NCBI GenBank assembly: GCA_020073445.1
Contig: JAIQFE010000022.1
Location: forward strand, 1 to 64,000
Origin: Terriglobia bacterium
GTDB taxonomy: Bacteria > Acidobacteriota > Terriglobia > Bryobacterales > Bryobacteraceae
DNA length: 64,000 bases
Direction: 5' to 3'
In this document: positions 53,980-62,622 of the stretch, one piece after another
Position numbering within the stretch: position 1 is the stretch's first letter
Layout: each line of letters begins with the position of its first letter
The notes under the pieces: model-generated
Told to the model about the DNA's origin: nothing
Database searches by the model: none
Seen by the model: the letters and a program-made list of their open reading frames with translations, nothing else
Position numbers and translations under genes: made by a program

Positions 53980-54099
53980 TGAAGATCCAAAGCGTTTCCG
54001 ATTCTGATTTCTAAAGATAGGCGGGTATGACCGAAAGAAGGGTGGCCGGGTTCAATCAGGCTGCGAGCGGACGCGAGAGTTGGCACTCTGTCTCACGAA

Positions 54100-54158
54100 T
54101 CCGTGGTTTCCGCGAGCCTTTCTTTCGGAAGACTCTCCTGGCCATAGGAACCACCGGA
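54100..54158. other. Nested stem-loop (59 bases) of unknown role
   Basis: An imperfect outer stem of 11 pairs (TCCGTGGTTTCC with GGAACCACCGGA, one-base bulge on each side), an inner GCC/GGC stem and a TCTT-TCGG-AAGA tip hairpin. It lies upstream of both adjacent start codons. Either an RNA structure or a DNA dyad; no role can be assigned. Confidence 0.35.
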
Positions 54159-54186
54159 TGTTCCCGGCGGTACGGTAGGATCGGGC

Positions 54187-54192
54187 TATAGT
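54187..54192 (+). promoter_or_regulatory. -10 box of the kinase/regulator pair
   Basis: TATAGT (five of six to TATAAT) overlaps a GTG at 54191. Transcription would begin at about 54198, so the next GTG at 54227 with GGGAG six bases ahead is a better start. A -35 is not convincing. Confidence 0.35.
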
Positions 54193-54226
54193 GCGAAGCC
54201 GCCTACGAACGTTATGGGAGCAGACG

Positions 54227-55597
54227 GTGGAAACGTGTCTCAAGGCGGGACGCGTCAAGGTTGTGTCGATCGTCGTGCCCATGGTGGTCCTGATCGCCCT
54301 TGCGGATCGGGAAGTGGGTCTGGTTGTTTCACTCGGCGTTCTCTACATTCTGCCGATGATGATCGGCGCTGTTGCATGTGGCCCAATCGAGATCTTCCTG
54401 CTTGCCGGAGCATGCGCGTTTCTTCGGTCCTGGTTTGACACCCCTGCGACCGATGCAGAAGCCATCCTGAGATTCACGTTCGCATTGCTCGCCTACTTTG
54501 TCTCCGGTTTGTTCGTGGTCACTCTGGTTCATAACCGAAGACGGGCGGTGGATCACCTTGCAACGCTGGAGCGAGAGCAGGCTTTGCGCCGCGAGGCGGA
54601 AGAACAGTTGAAGCTGCTGGTCGAAAGCAGTCCGGCTGCGATTCTGACGCTGGATCACCGGGGCACCGTGCTCGCCGCCAACAAGGCTGCGAACGCACTG
54701 TTCGTGATCCCGGTAGGCAAGACGCTCCTGGGCAGGTCGATCACACCTTACATTCCGTTGCTCTCTGATGCGCTCGGTGTCGAAAGTGTTGAGGGCTTTC
54801 GCACGGCCGCCAAATGCCAGGGCTGCCGGGAAACCGGAGACATTTTCCTTGCCGACACCTGGTTTTCTTCGTATCAAGCTCCTGAAGGAATGCGGCTCGC
54901 CGCTATCGTGGTCGATTCGTCGGAGGAAATGCGCGATCGTGAAGATCAGAACCTGCGGCTCCTTCGCCGATCGAATCGAATCGCTGCGGCTGCGGTGTCG
55001 CATGAAGTTCGTAACCTGTGCGGTGCTCTGTCCCTGCTCCGCGCAAATGTGGAAGAGAAGCTCGGCCTATCGCAGGACGAAGACTTTAAGGGTTTCGCAA
55101 CGTTGATCAAGGGCTTGGACCGAATCGCCCGTCTGGAACTCGATGCACGCGCACAGGAACAGCTGGAAGAAGTGCCACTTCAGTCCGTGCTCGATAACCT
55201 TCGAATTGTCATCGAACCGGATTGGCAGGAATGCGATGGAGTGGTGCACTGGCAGCTGCCCGAAGGGATCCCGGCGGTGCTGGCGGATCCGTCGGGTCTG
55301 CTCCAGGCCTTGTTGAACCTGGCCCGGAACAGCCACCGCGCAGTCCAGCAGAGCGACACGCGCGAGCTGTGCGTATCGGTGTCCGTCAGAGATCAGCGGG
55401 CGTATGTCCGGGTTCAGGATTCGGGCCCCGGAGTGGTCTCTCCGGAAAGCCTGTTCCAGCCTTTTCAGCCTGGTGCTGAGGGAACTGGGCTGGGTCTGTA
55501 TGTGTCGCGTGCCGTCGTGCGCAGCTATGGTGGCGAACTGAGGTTCGAGCCTTCCGAAAGCGGTTCGCGCTTCGTGGTTGAATTGCAGGTGGTCTAA
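54227..55597 (+). CDS. PAS-containing membrane sensor histidine kinase
   Basis: 456 residues from GTG 54227; 468 from GTG 54191. Three membrane helices at the N-terminus (residues about 10-105), then a PAS domain (QLKLLVESSPAAILTLDHRG), then HisKA with AAAVSHEVRNLCGALSLL (His near 259) and HATPase with GVVSPESLFQPFQPGAEGTGLGLYVS. CQGC within the PAS region (AKCQGCRETGD) could bind metal or sense redox state. Placed between amtB-PII and glutaminase, it may sense nitrogen or glutamine; that is inferred from context. Confidence 0.87.
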   Translation: METCLKAGRVKVVSIVVPMVVLIALADREVGLVVSLGVLYILPMMIGAVACGPIEIFLLAGACAFLRSWFDTPATDAEAILRFTFALLAYFVSGLFVVTLVHNRRRAVDHLATLEREQALRREAEEQLKLLVESSPAAILTLDHRGTVLAANKAANALFVIPVGKTLLGRSITPYIPLLSDALGVESVEGFRTAAKCQGCRETGDIFLADTWFSSYQAPEGMRLAAIVVDSSEEMRDREDQNLRLLRRSNRIAAAAVSHEVRNLCGALSLLRANVEEKLGLSQDEDFKGFATLIKGLDRIARLELDARAQEQLEEVPLQSVLDNLRIVIEPDWQECDGVVHWQLPEGIPAVLADPSGLLQALLNLARNSHRAVQQSDTRELCVSVSVRDQRAYVRVQDSGPGVVSPESLFQPFQPGAEGTGLGLYVSRAVVRSYGGELRFEPSESGSRFVVELQVV

Positions 55598-55611
55598 GAA
55601 GGGAGTCAGAT

Positions 55612-56265
55612 TTGGATAACACCGCGGCTCAAACGATAAACTTGCTGCTCCTGGACGATCACGAAATGTTTCGCCAGGGATTGGCACGGGTGCTGGAGAA
55701 AGAACCCGGGCTTAGGGTCGTCGCGCAGTGTTCTTCTTCCGCTCAGGCTTTGGGTGCTCTCAAGAAGAGCGGTGCCAGCATGGTCTTGCTCGATGTGGAT
55801 CTGGGACCCGAGCGGGCCTTGGACTTCGTCACCCATGCGAAAAAGAACGGTTTTGAAGGGCAGATTCTCGTGGTCACGGCCGGGATCAGCGGTCCGCAGG
55901 CCGTTCAGCTGGTGCAGGCGGGCGTGGCGGGAATCCTGCACAAGCAGCATTCCACGGAGGCGCTTTGCGACGCCATCCGCCAAGTGGCCGCGGGGGAAGT
56001 TTGTATCGGAAAGGACTATCTCAGTTCGTTGTTTAGGTCGGTAGATCAGACCAAACCGCAAACCCAACCACGACTCACCGACCGTGACAAGACCGTGCTT
56101 CGATTCATCTTTCATGGGTTGACCAACAAGGACATCGCCGCCCAGCTGGATATTTCGGAAGGAGCCGTGAAGGCTTCGCTCCGGCAGTTGTTCGATAAGC
56201 TCGGCGTCCGGACGCGGGCGCAGCTGGTAAAGGTTGCCCTGGAGCAGTATAAGGAACAGCTCTGA
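55612..56265 (+). CDS. NarL-type response regulator
   Basis: 217 residues, TTG start with GGGAG six bases upstream. Receiver: D15/D16, phospho-Asp 61 (VLLDVDLG), Lys111 (LHKQ). C-terminal helix-turn-helix LTDRDKTVLRFIFHGLTNKDIAAQLDISEGAVKASLRQLF. It is 14 bases after the kinase, the likely partner. The adjacent glutaminase and amtB-PII genes are plausible targets. Confidence 0.9.
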   Translation: MDNTAAQTINLLLLDDHEMFRQGLARVLEKEPGLRVVAQCSSSAQALGALKKSGASMVLLDVDLGPERALDFVTHAKKNGFEGQILVVTAGISGPQAVQLVQAGVAGILHKQHSTEALCDAIRQVAAGEVCIGKDYLSSLFRSVDQTKPQTQPRLTDRDKTVLRFIFHGLTNKDIAAQLDISEGAVKASLRQLFDKLGVRTRAQLVKVALEQYKEQL

Positions 56266-56398
56266 GAGCTACTACTTCCCAGTCATAGAAGAATACTTGA
56301 GCGACAATCCAAACTTTTGATTGGACGCGACTTAGGATTCCGGATAGACTGGCATTCTCGGCGAGCCATCCCGTCTAGTTGCAGGCAGAGTTATGCTT

Positions 56399-56426
56399 GT
56401 GCGCCAACTCGCTGGAGTGAGCGCAC
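56399..56426 (+). promoter_or_regulatory. Hairpin enclosing the ribosome-binding site of glsA
   Basis: GTGCGC (56399-56404) pairs with GCGCAC (56421-56426); inside, ACTC pairs with GAGT around a GCTG loop. The GGAG that would bind the ribosome (56414-56417) is in the inner stem, and the structure ends three bases before the ATG. Opening it would be needed for translation. It is also a good DNA dyad, so an operator is an alternative. Confidence 0.5.
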
Positions 56427-56429
56427 TGT

Positions 56430-57410
56430 ATGACCACTACCACGACAACTCACATTCAAGAGACCCTTCAGAACGTCTACGACAAATTCAAGGACGTTCG
56501 CGATGGCGAGGTCGCCAGCTACATTCCCGAGCTGGCCAAGGCCAAGCCCGACGACTTTGGCATCAGCCTGACGACTGTGGATGGCCAGGTGTTTTCGGTT
56601 GGAGACTTCGAAAAGGAGTTCACTATCCAATCGATCTGCAAGCCCTTCGCGTTCCTGATGGCCCTGGAGGAATTCGGCCGCGACGCGGTGCTCGAAAAGG
56701 TGTGCGTCGAACCGAGCGGAGACGCCTTCAACTCGATCGAGCTGGAGCCCAAGACGATGCGCCCGTTCAACCCGATGATCAACGCGGGAGCGATCGCGAT
56801 CGCATCCATGATCAAGAAGTCTTCGCGCGACTGCGGTGTCCAGTATTTTGTGGACAAGATGGGGCTGGCGGCGGGGCGCAAGCTGGATATCGACCAGGCG
56901 GTGCTGGTATCGGAGACAGAAACGGGGAATCGCAACCGGGCGATCGCGTATCTCATGCTGAACTGCGGCATTATCGATGCGGCCGTGGACCACGCGCTGC
57001 ACCAGTATTTCGCACAATGCTCGCTCAAGGTGAATTGTCAGGATCTCGCGATGATGTCGGCGACATTGGCCAATATGGGGATCAACCCGGTGACCAAGCA
57101 GCAGGTCTTCGGATTGGAGTACGTCAAAGACGTGCTGGCGGTGATGTTCACGTGCGGACTGTACGACTACGCTGGCGAGTGGGCCTACCGGGTCGGCCTT
57201 CCGGCGAAGAGCGGCGTGGGCGGCGGCATTGTCGCGGTCGTGAATCGCCAATTGGGAATTTCCGTGTACTCGCCGAGGTTGGACGCGAAAGGGAACAGCG
57301 TCCGGGGAATCGCGGTGTGCAAGGAGCTGGCGGCTCACCTGGGGCTGCACGCGTTCGATTTTACGAACGTCGGCTCGAGCTTTATGGAGTGGCTGACGGC
57401 GGCCAAGTAG
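56430..57410 (+). CDS. glsA: Glutaminase A
   Basis: 326 residues. Serine-dependent beta-lactamase-fold glutaminase: QSICKPF has the nucleophile Ser68 and Lys71, followed by EPSGDAFNSI, MINAGAIA, SETETGNRNRAIAYLM, and YAGEWAYRVGLPAKSGVGGGI. Hydrolyses glutamine to glutamate and ammonia. Length normal (about 310 in E. coli). Supports the nitrogen theme of this region. An SD-like GGAG in the hairpin lies 12 bases before the ATG. Confidence 0.95.
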   Translation: MTTTTTTHIQETLQNVYDKFKDVRDGEVASYIPELAKAKPDDFGISLTTVDGQVFSVGDFEKEFTIQSICKPFAFLMALEEFGRDAVLEKVCVEPSGDAFNSIELEPKTMRPFNPMINAGAIAIASMIKKSSRDCGVQYFVDKMGLAAGRKLDIDQAVLVSETETGNRNRAIAYLMLNCGIIDAAVDHALHQYFAQCSLKVNCQDLAMMSATLANMGINPVTKQQVFGLEYVKDVLAVMFTCGLYDYAGEWAYRVGLPAKSGVGGGIVAVVNRQLGISVYSPRLDAKGNSVRGIAVCKELAAHLGLHAFDFTNVGSSFMEWLTAAK

Positions 57411-57536
57411 TAACGCGCAAAACGGAACGCGGCGCGATTGGTTCCTGACTCCCCTCGCGGCGCGCGCCGCGCCCTTTGCGCTTCGAACACACCGCTCGCG
57501 GAAGGGCGAAGGGTTATAGTGATCGGGATAGCCCAT

Positions 57537-58319
57537 ATGCCCGCAGAACAACTGACCGAGCCCGAAGTCCCCAATTCGCAGTGGGGGAAAGCCACTGCAA
57601 GCCCCGAGGAAGAGCTCTTCCTGGAAGGTCCCCGCGGCCGGGGATTTGAACTTGTACGAGCGTTCCGCATTTTTCGGGAACTGATCTACGGTTTCCGCTC
57701 GCTGCATTTTGTCGGACCGTGCATTACGGTGTTTGGGTCGGCGCGATTCACGCAAGATCATCCGTATTACGCGCTAACACGGGAGCTCGGAGCGAGAATC
57801 GCCAGGGCGCGGTTTACGGTGATGACCGGCGGGGGACCGGGTTTGATGGAGGCCGCGAATCGTGGCGCGAAAGAAGCCCACGGCGTCTCCGTCGGCTGCA
57901 ACATTGTCCTTCCACAAGAACAAAAGCCCAACCCCTACCTGGACAAGTTTGTGGAGTTCCGATATTTCTTCGTCCGGAAGATGATGCTGGTGAAGTACTC
58001 CTATGGATTCGTCGCGGTGCCGGGAGGATTTGGGACCATGGACGAACTCTTTGAAGTCGCGACGCTGATCCAGACCGGCAAGATCAAGAACTTTCCCGTG
58101 GTCTTGTTGGGCGTCGACTACTGGTCGCCCTTGATGGCATTCCTACGGCAATCGCTGTTGGCGAATGGGGCCATCTCGGCGCAGGACTTGGATGCAATCC
58201 TGTTGACGGACTCACCGGCGGAAGCGGTCGCGCATATTCAACGATCTGCCACGGAGCAATTCGGGTTGCGCTACGTCCCGCGAAAACCGGCGAAGGTGCT
58301 GTTCGAGCGCGGGGCCTAG
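57537..58319 (+). CDS. LOG-family (TIGR00730) Rossmann-fold protein
   Basis: 260 residues from ATG 57537; a GTG at 57519 is an alternative. Motifs MTGGGPGLMEAANRGAKEAHG and VAVPGGFGTMDELFEVATLIQ (PGGxGTxxE) are the lysine-decarboxylase-like/LOG signature. Plant and fungal homologues are cytokinin nucleoside-monophosphate phosphoribohydrolases; bacterial ones cleave AMP-type nucleotides. An N-terminal part of about 60 residues is not conserved. Confidence 0.85.
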   Translation: MPAEQLTEPEVPNSQWGKATASPEEELFLEGPRGRGFELVRAFRIFRELIYGFRSLHFVGPCITVFGSARFTQDHPYYALTRELGARIARARFTVMTGGGPGLMEAANRGAKEAHGVSVGCNIVLPQEQKPNPYLDKFVEFRYFFVRKMMLVKYSYGFVAVPGGFGTMDELFEVATLIQTGKIKNFPVVLLGVDYWSPLMAFLRQSLLANGAISAQDLDAILLTDSPAEAVAHIQRSATEQFGLRYVPRKPAKVLFERGA

Positions 58320-58320
58320 C

Positions 58321-58339
58321 GGTAGTCTGCGCGACTACC
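58321..58339. terminator. Hairpin between convergent genes
   Basis: GGTAGTC and GACTACC form a perfect seven-base stem with loop TGCGC between the convergent LOG and lipoprotein genes. It overlaps the lipoprotein stop. No T-run is present, so it may act as a bidirectional terminator or transcript end. Confidence 0.4.
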
Positions 58340-59213
58340 TGGCCGCATCGACGCGTAGGGGGCGATCCAGCTTGAACGTCAAGATCGTCTCGGCGGGTAC
58401 CTTGATCGAGCCCTTGGTCACGACCTGTGTGATCGCTCCGGCTCCGGCGCCCGATGCCGCGCCGATTGCCGCACCTTTTCCGCCGCCGGCGATTGCGCCA
58501 ATGATGGCGCCGATGGCCGCTCCGCTTCCGGTGAAGATCGCCGTTCGTTTGTTCGCACCGACACCCTGCTGTCCGCTCTTTTGGATATCCGACGTGCCGA
58601 TCAAGTACTCCTGGCCTTCCACGGAGACCGCGCGAAGGTCCAGAACCAGGTCCGATTCGCCGACAAACCGTCCACCCTTCGAACTCGACTTGATCACGAT
58701 CTTGGCGTTTGACCCCTCGGGTATCACCACTGCTCCATCCGCATCGAGCACGTCTTTAGTGACCTCGCCCGCGTAGGTTTGCCCTTCTGCGCCTTTACCA
58801 GAGTCAATGGTCTCCTCGGCGCGGACCGAGATTTCCGTTCCAACCGGAAGCAGATAGGTCTTGGTGCTGACCACCGACTGGGGCGGATGGTAGTGCTCCC
58901 TGTGTGCTGCTTGAGACTGGGTCGCTTGTTTTGTTGCAGCGGGTTCGACGGGACTGGTCTGATCGGGAGTTGCGGCCGGCGGGGCTTGCGGCGTATCGTC
59001 GTACTCGATCGACTTCACCTGACTCATCGCGATCGTCCGGGAGGAGTTGTCATCCCCCGCGATCGTGATCTCGGATGGCGAGTTTGCAACCACGCTCCCG
59101 GTGAAGGTGGAACCGTCACGCAGGTTCACCCTGGCGTGCGGACGATCCGCCTGCTTGGTTGCACACGAACACAAAAAGAGAAAAGGTACTACCAGTGCTG
59201 CCGATATTCGCAT
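58335..59213 (-). CDS. Glycine-zipper lipoprotein
   Basis: 292 residues. Lipobox-type N-terminus (VVPFLFLCSCATKQ). Residues about 27-70 resemble a small Sm-like/beta domain (VNLRDGSTFTGSVVANSPSEITIAG), followed by a Pro/Ala/Gln linker, a middle domain (LLPVGTEISVRAEETIDSGK) and a Gly-zipper segment (FTGSGAAIGAIIGAIAGGGKGAAIG) that could insert in membrane. Function unknown; a membrane-structuring or envelope-stress role would be typical. Confidence 0.7.
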   Translation of the reverse strand: MRISAALVVPFLFLCSCATKQADRPHARVNLRDGSTFTGSVVANSPSEITIAGDDNSSRTIAMSQVKSIEYDDTPQAPPAATPDQTSPVEPAATKQATQSQAAHREHYHPPQSVVSTKTYLLPVGTEISVRAEETIDSGKGAEGQTYAGEVTKDVLDADGAVVIPEGSNAKIVIKSSSKGGRFVGESDLVLDLRAVSVEGQEYLIGTSDIQKSGQQGVGANKRTAIFTGSGAAIGAIIGAIAGGGKGAAIGAASGAGAGAITQVVTKGSIKVPAETILTFKLDRPLRVDAAR

Positions 59214-59223
59214 GAGTCTCCGA

Positions 59224-60546
59224 TTAATTCTTTGGTTCCTTCACGCTCGCCGTATCCGCAGGACGCTGGCGAAGGTTTTCCTTCTTGACCAGCGTCTTGG
59301 GGTCCGTGCGGCGTGGGACGAGCAAAGAAATCCCGCCGCCGAACATTTCTTCCCAGATCTGCTGGCCCCAGCGGACCGTCGCCGTCGGGTCGGGATTGTT
59401 CGGGTTGTTCGCGGAATTATCCCAGTGGCCGTCCATCTCTAGACGGGTGCCCGCTGGGAGATCGAGCATCTTCTCGAAACGATATCCGGGCTGATACGCG
59501 TAATCGTATTTGGGCACGTTAAGAATAATCTGCGTTTCCCCTGTTGGATACACCAGGCGATACGTAAAATCCTTGCCGCGCAGATGCATGTGCGGATTGA
59601 GCGAGGCCAGCTTCACGGGAGCTGCGAACGTCACCGAACCGTGTCCAGGCGAATTTGCATCGCCCGGGAGAATCTTGAGATTCCCCGCGCTGGTGCTGCC
59701 ATCATCGCCGGCCAGGACGCTGACGAGCTGGTTCTTCGGCTCGGCGCTGGCGAGCTCTAAGCCCAGTTTGGATTGATCGGACGTTTCGGTCCCATTGGAC
59801 GTGTAATGCATGTTGAAGATCAGGTACGATCCAGCCGGAACCAGGATCGCGGCATCGTAATCGTCGAAGCGCCGCGCGGGCGCACCCGGGCCGAGCGCGA
59901 CTAACGCTTGAGCCGCGAGACCCCTTGGAAGCGTGACCGGTTCACCGGTGGCGAGCGCTTTCAGAGCTTCCGTGTCGGGCCCCGGAGGCACGAACGTGAT
60001 GGTGGCGTGATGGACCACGGAACGCGCGCCTGGACGAATTTCGCCGGCGGCGACCCAGGTGTCCTTGGTGAAGTTTGTCGGCACCACGAAATCGAGCCAG
60101 GGAATGACGGCCTTGGCGGGAACGACGTAGGGCTTGGGCAGCGGAATGACCAGATCCGGCCGGATGTTCCAGCCGTCGCGCCACTGGACAGGAGCAGGCT
60201 TATCCTTCGCGTCGCCCTCGGGAGCGCCCGCGTCGACCCAGGCTGCGATGGTGCGTACGTCGGCTTCAGAGAGCCGCGGGTCGTTCAGGAAATGGCCGTA
60301 CTTCGGATCGGCGAACCAGGGCGGCATCTTGCGGGAGACGACAGCGGCCTTCATGGCTTTCGCCCAAGGCCGAGTGCTTTCGTAGGTCAGCATGGAGAAG
60401 GGAGCGGCTTCCCCGGGCCGGTGGCAGACCTGGCAGTTCTTTTGCAGGATCGGCAGCACGTCTTTGTTAAAGGTCGCCGAGCCGGTGGCGCCTTGAACGC
60501 CGGCCGCGAAAACAGCCATCGCGATCACGCAGAGTAGAGAGCGCAT
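59224..60546 (-). CDS. Cytochrome c domain plus Cu-monooxygenase-like protein
   Basis: 440 residues, signal peptide (MRSLLCVIAMAVFAAGVQG). Haem site CQVCHRPGEAAPFSMLTYE at about 38-56 with the planctomycete-type cytochrome fold, then RKMPPWFADPKYGHF. The second half has LIFNMHYTSNGTETSDQSKLGLELA and NPHMHLRGKDFTYRLVYPTG, the histidine/methionine pattern of the C-terminal copper domain in peptidylglycine-type monooxygenases. Known in acidobacteria and planctomycetes but without proven substrate. Separated from the lipoprotein gene by ten bases. Confidence 0.75.
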   Translation of the reverse strand: MRSLLCVIAMAVFAAGVQGATGSATFNKDVLPILQKNCQVCHRPGEAAPFSMLTYESTRPWAKAMKAAVVSRKMPPWFADPKYGHFLNDPRLSEADVRTIAAWVDAGAPEGDAKDKPAPVQWRDGWNIRPDLVIPLPKPYVVPAKAVIPWLDFVVPTNFTKDTWVAAGEIRPGARSVVHHATITFVPPGPDTEALKALATGEPVTLPRGLAAQALVALGPGAPARRFDDYDAAILVPAGSYLIFNMHYTSNGTETSDQSKLGLELASAEPKNQLVSVLAGDDGSTSAGNLKILPGDANSPGHGSVTFAAPVKLASLNPHMHLRGKDFTYRLVYPTGETQIILNVPKYDYAYQPGYRFEKMLDLPAGTRLEMDGHWDNSANNPNNPDPTATVRWGQQIWEEMFGGGISLLVPRRTDPKTLVKKENLRQRPADTASVKEPKN

Positions 60547-60601
60547 TCACGGGGAATCATCGCACAAGGTGCACTGGCGCGCCAGGGGGGACAATGGGGC
60601 C

Positions 60602-61354
60602 ATGAGACAGCCCACGTCAAAGTCGCCAAGGGGCCGCGGATTTCACCCGTTAACGTGGCTGGGTGGCCACGAGATGGCCGTCTTGCTGGCGCTGGCAGGT
60701 ATCGTGGCAGGTGTTTGGGGATTTGCGCTTCTTGCCGACGAAGTTCTGGAGGGTGGGACGCAGGCTTTCGATCAGAGATTGCTGCTGGCCTTTCGCCACG
60801 GACCTGCCAATACTCTGCTGGGTCCGCCGTTTGTGCAGGAAGCCGCGCGCGACATCACTTCATTGGGTGGCACGGCGGTGCTGACGATCGTCATCGTGAT
60901 TGCAGCCGGGTTTCTGGCACTCGACGGAAAGAAGCACATGGCGCTGTTCGTCTTGGCTGCGATACTGGGCGGCGTGGGCGCGGGGACCATTCTCAAAGAT
61001 GGGTTCGATCGTCCTCGGCCGGAATTGGTTCCGCACTCGGACTCCGCCTCGGGTGCGAGCTTTCCCAGCGGGCACTCCATGATGTCTGCCGTGACGTATT
61101 TGACGTTGGGGGCTCTGCTTGCGCGGTCGCAAGAACGGAAACGTGTCAAGGCGTATTTTCTCCTGGTGGCGATGTCTCTGAGTTTCGCGGTCGGGGTGAC
61201 CCGCGTGTATCTGGGAGTACATTGGCCAACCGATGTTCTGGCTGGATGGACGGCGGGCGCTATCTGGGCGCTACTTTGCTGGCTGGCGGCCCGCTGGCTT
61301 CAATCGCGGCACACGCTGGAACTCGAGACGGAGCACTCGCAGGCCACGGACTGA
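60602..61354 (+). CDS. PAP2-family membrane phosphatase
   Basis: 250 residues from ATG 60602. Five or six membrane helices. Active-site motifs: [14 protein letters not shown] (C1), SFPSGHSMM (C2) and [17 protein letters not shown] (C3). Likely undecaprenyl-pyrophosphate or lipid-phosphate phosphatase. A run of G before the ATG is the presumed ribosome-binding site. Confidence 0.88.
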   Translation: MRQPTSKSPRGRGFHPLTWLGGHEMAVLLALAGIVAGVWGFALLADEVLEGGTQAFDQRLLLAFRHGPANTLLGPPFVQEAARDITSLGGTAVLTIVIVIAAGFLALDGKKHMALFVLAAILGGVGAGTILKDGFDRPRPELVPHSDSASGASFPSGHSMMSAVTYLTLGALLARSQERKRVKAYFLLVAMSLSFAVGVTRVYLGVHWPTDVLAGWTAGAIWALLCWLAARWLQSRHTLELETEHSQATD

Positions 61355-61376
61355 AGGCCTGTGGCACACTGACTTC

Positions 61377-62621
61377 ATGCGCATCAGCGATATCCGCGCA
61401 ACTACTGTAACCGTTCCGCTGGAAGCGCCGTTGCGCCACGCGAACGGCTGCCACTGGGGCAGATTCGTGCGGACCATCGTCGAGGTCGAGACCGACAACG
61501 GCCTGATCGGCTTGGGCGAGATGGGCGGCGGCGGGGAATCGGCCGAGGCTGTATTTCGCGCGATGAAGCAATACCTGATTGGACACGATCCGGCGCGACG
61601 CGAGGAGATGCGATTCCTGATCGCGAATCCTACGGCGTCGCTGTACAACAACCGGACGCAAGTGCTCGCGGCTCTGGAGTTCGCCTGTCTGGATATTCTC
61701 GGGCAGGCATGGGGCGTTCCGGTGTGCGATATCCTGGGCGGCCGGCTGCGCGACCGCGTTCCGTTTGCGTCGTATTGCTTCTTCCGCTATCCCGATCCGC
61801 GCACGGGCTCGGGCGAGGTTCGCACCATCGAGCAGCTGGTGGAGCACACCTGCGAATTGAAGCGTCGCTTTGGATTTACTACGCACAAGCTCAAAGGCGG
61901 GGTGTTCCATCCCGACTATGAGCTGGAAGCGTATCGTGCTCTTGCCGACGCTTTCCCGGAAGATAGGTTGCGTTTCGATCCGAACGGCGTTTGGTCCACG
62001 GAGCAGGCCATCCGCTTCGGCCAGGCGATCGAAAACCTGCGCAACGATTATCTGGAAGATCCCGTGTTCGGCATGAACGGTATGCGCCGCACGCGCGAAA
62101 AGGTGCGGGTCCCGCTGGCGACGAACACGGTGGTGGTGAACTTCGAGCAGCTAGCCGTCAACGTGCTCAATACCGCGGTGGACGTGATCCTGCTCGATAC
62201 GACGTTCTGGGGCGGCATCCAGGCTTGCGTGAAAGCCGCGGGAATTTGCGAGACCTTTCAGCTCGGCGTGGCCGTACATTCGTCGGGCGAACTGGGCATT
62301 CAGCTTGCGACGATGCTGCACCTGGGAGCCGTTATCCCGAATCTCTCCTTCGCGGTCGACGCGCACTATCATCATTTGACAGACGACGTGATTCAGGGCG
62401 GCCTCATGTCGTACAAGAACGGGACCATCGGTGTCCCTAATGGGCCGGGTCTCGGCGTGAAGCTCGATCGCGAGAAACTCGGCCAGTACAACGAGCTGTA
62501 CAGGCGCTTGGGAAACTATCCGTATGATCAGGATCCGGCGCGGCCCGGGTGGACGCCCATTATTCCGAACGACCGGTGGGCCGATCCGAAGGATGATCGT
62601 CGCGTGGAGATTCCTTATTAA
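61377..62621 (+). CDS. Enolase-superfamily dehydratase (glucarate dehydratase-like)
   Basis: 414 residues from ATG 61377. [36 protein letters not shown] has the Lys base and the first metal Asp; YLEDPVFG carries the next acidic ligand; [14 protein letters not shown] and [17 protein letters not shown] follow. The pattern matches glucarate/galactarate-type dehydratases (MR/MLE family). It is one base from the SDR, and the alpha-glucuronidase follows, so it probably acts on a uronic or aldonic acid. The exact substrate is not defined. Confidence 0.85.
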   Translation: MRISDIRATTVTVPLEAPLRHANGCHWGRFVRTIVEVETDNGLIGLGEMGGGGESAEAVFRAMKQYLIGHDPARREEMRFLIANPTASLYNNRTQVLAALEFACLDILGQAWGVPVCDILGGRLRDRVPFASYCFFRYPDPRTGSGEVRTIEQLVEHTCELKRRFGFTTHKLKGGVFHPDYELEAYRALADAFPEDRLRFDPNGVWSTEQAIRFGQAIENLRNDYLEDPVFGMNGMRRTREKVRVPLATNTVVVNFEQLAVNVLNTAVDVILLDTTFWGGIQACVKAAGICETFQLGVAVHSSGELGIQLATMLHLGAVIPNLSFAVDAHYHHLTDDVIQGGLMSYKNGTIGVPNGPGLGVKLDREKLGQYNELYRRLGNYPYDQDPARPGWTPIIPNDRWADPKDDRRVEIPY

Positions 62622-62622
62622 T

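Larger units (their letters stand above)
53853..54226. other. Intergenic region between amtB and the sensor kinase
   Basis: About 370 bases of divergent promoter space. A sigma-70-like promoter for amtB lies at 53951-53979 and a nested hairpin at 54100-54158; a TATAGT box (54187-54192) would serve the kinase. No sigma-54 box (GG-N10-GC) was found by eye. The rest shows no recognisable feature. Confidence 0.5.

Noticed and set aside
56310-56345. CAATC ... GATTG hairpin after the NarL gene
   Set aside because: Only five pairs, large loop and no T-run; too weak to call a terminator.
56391-57761. 456-codon leftward frame over glsA
   Set aside because: Antisense to a complete glutaminase and to the LOG gene start; no domain.
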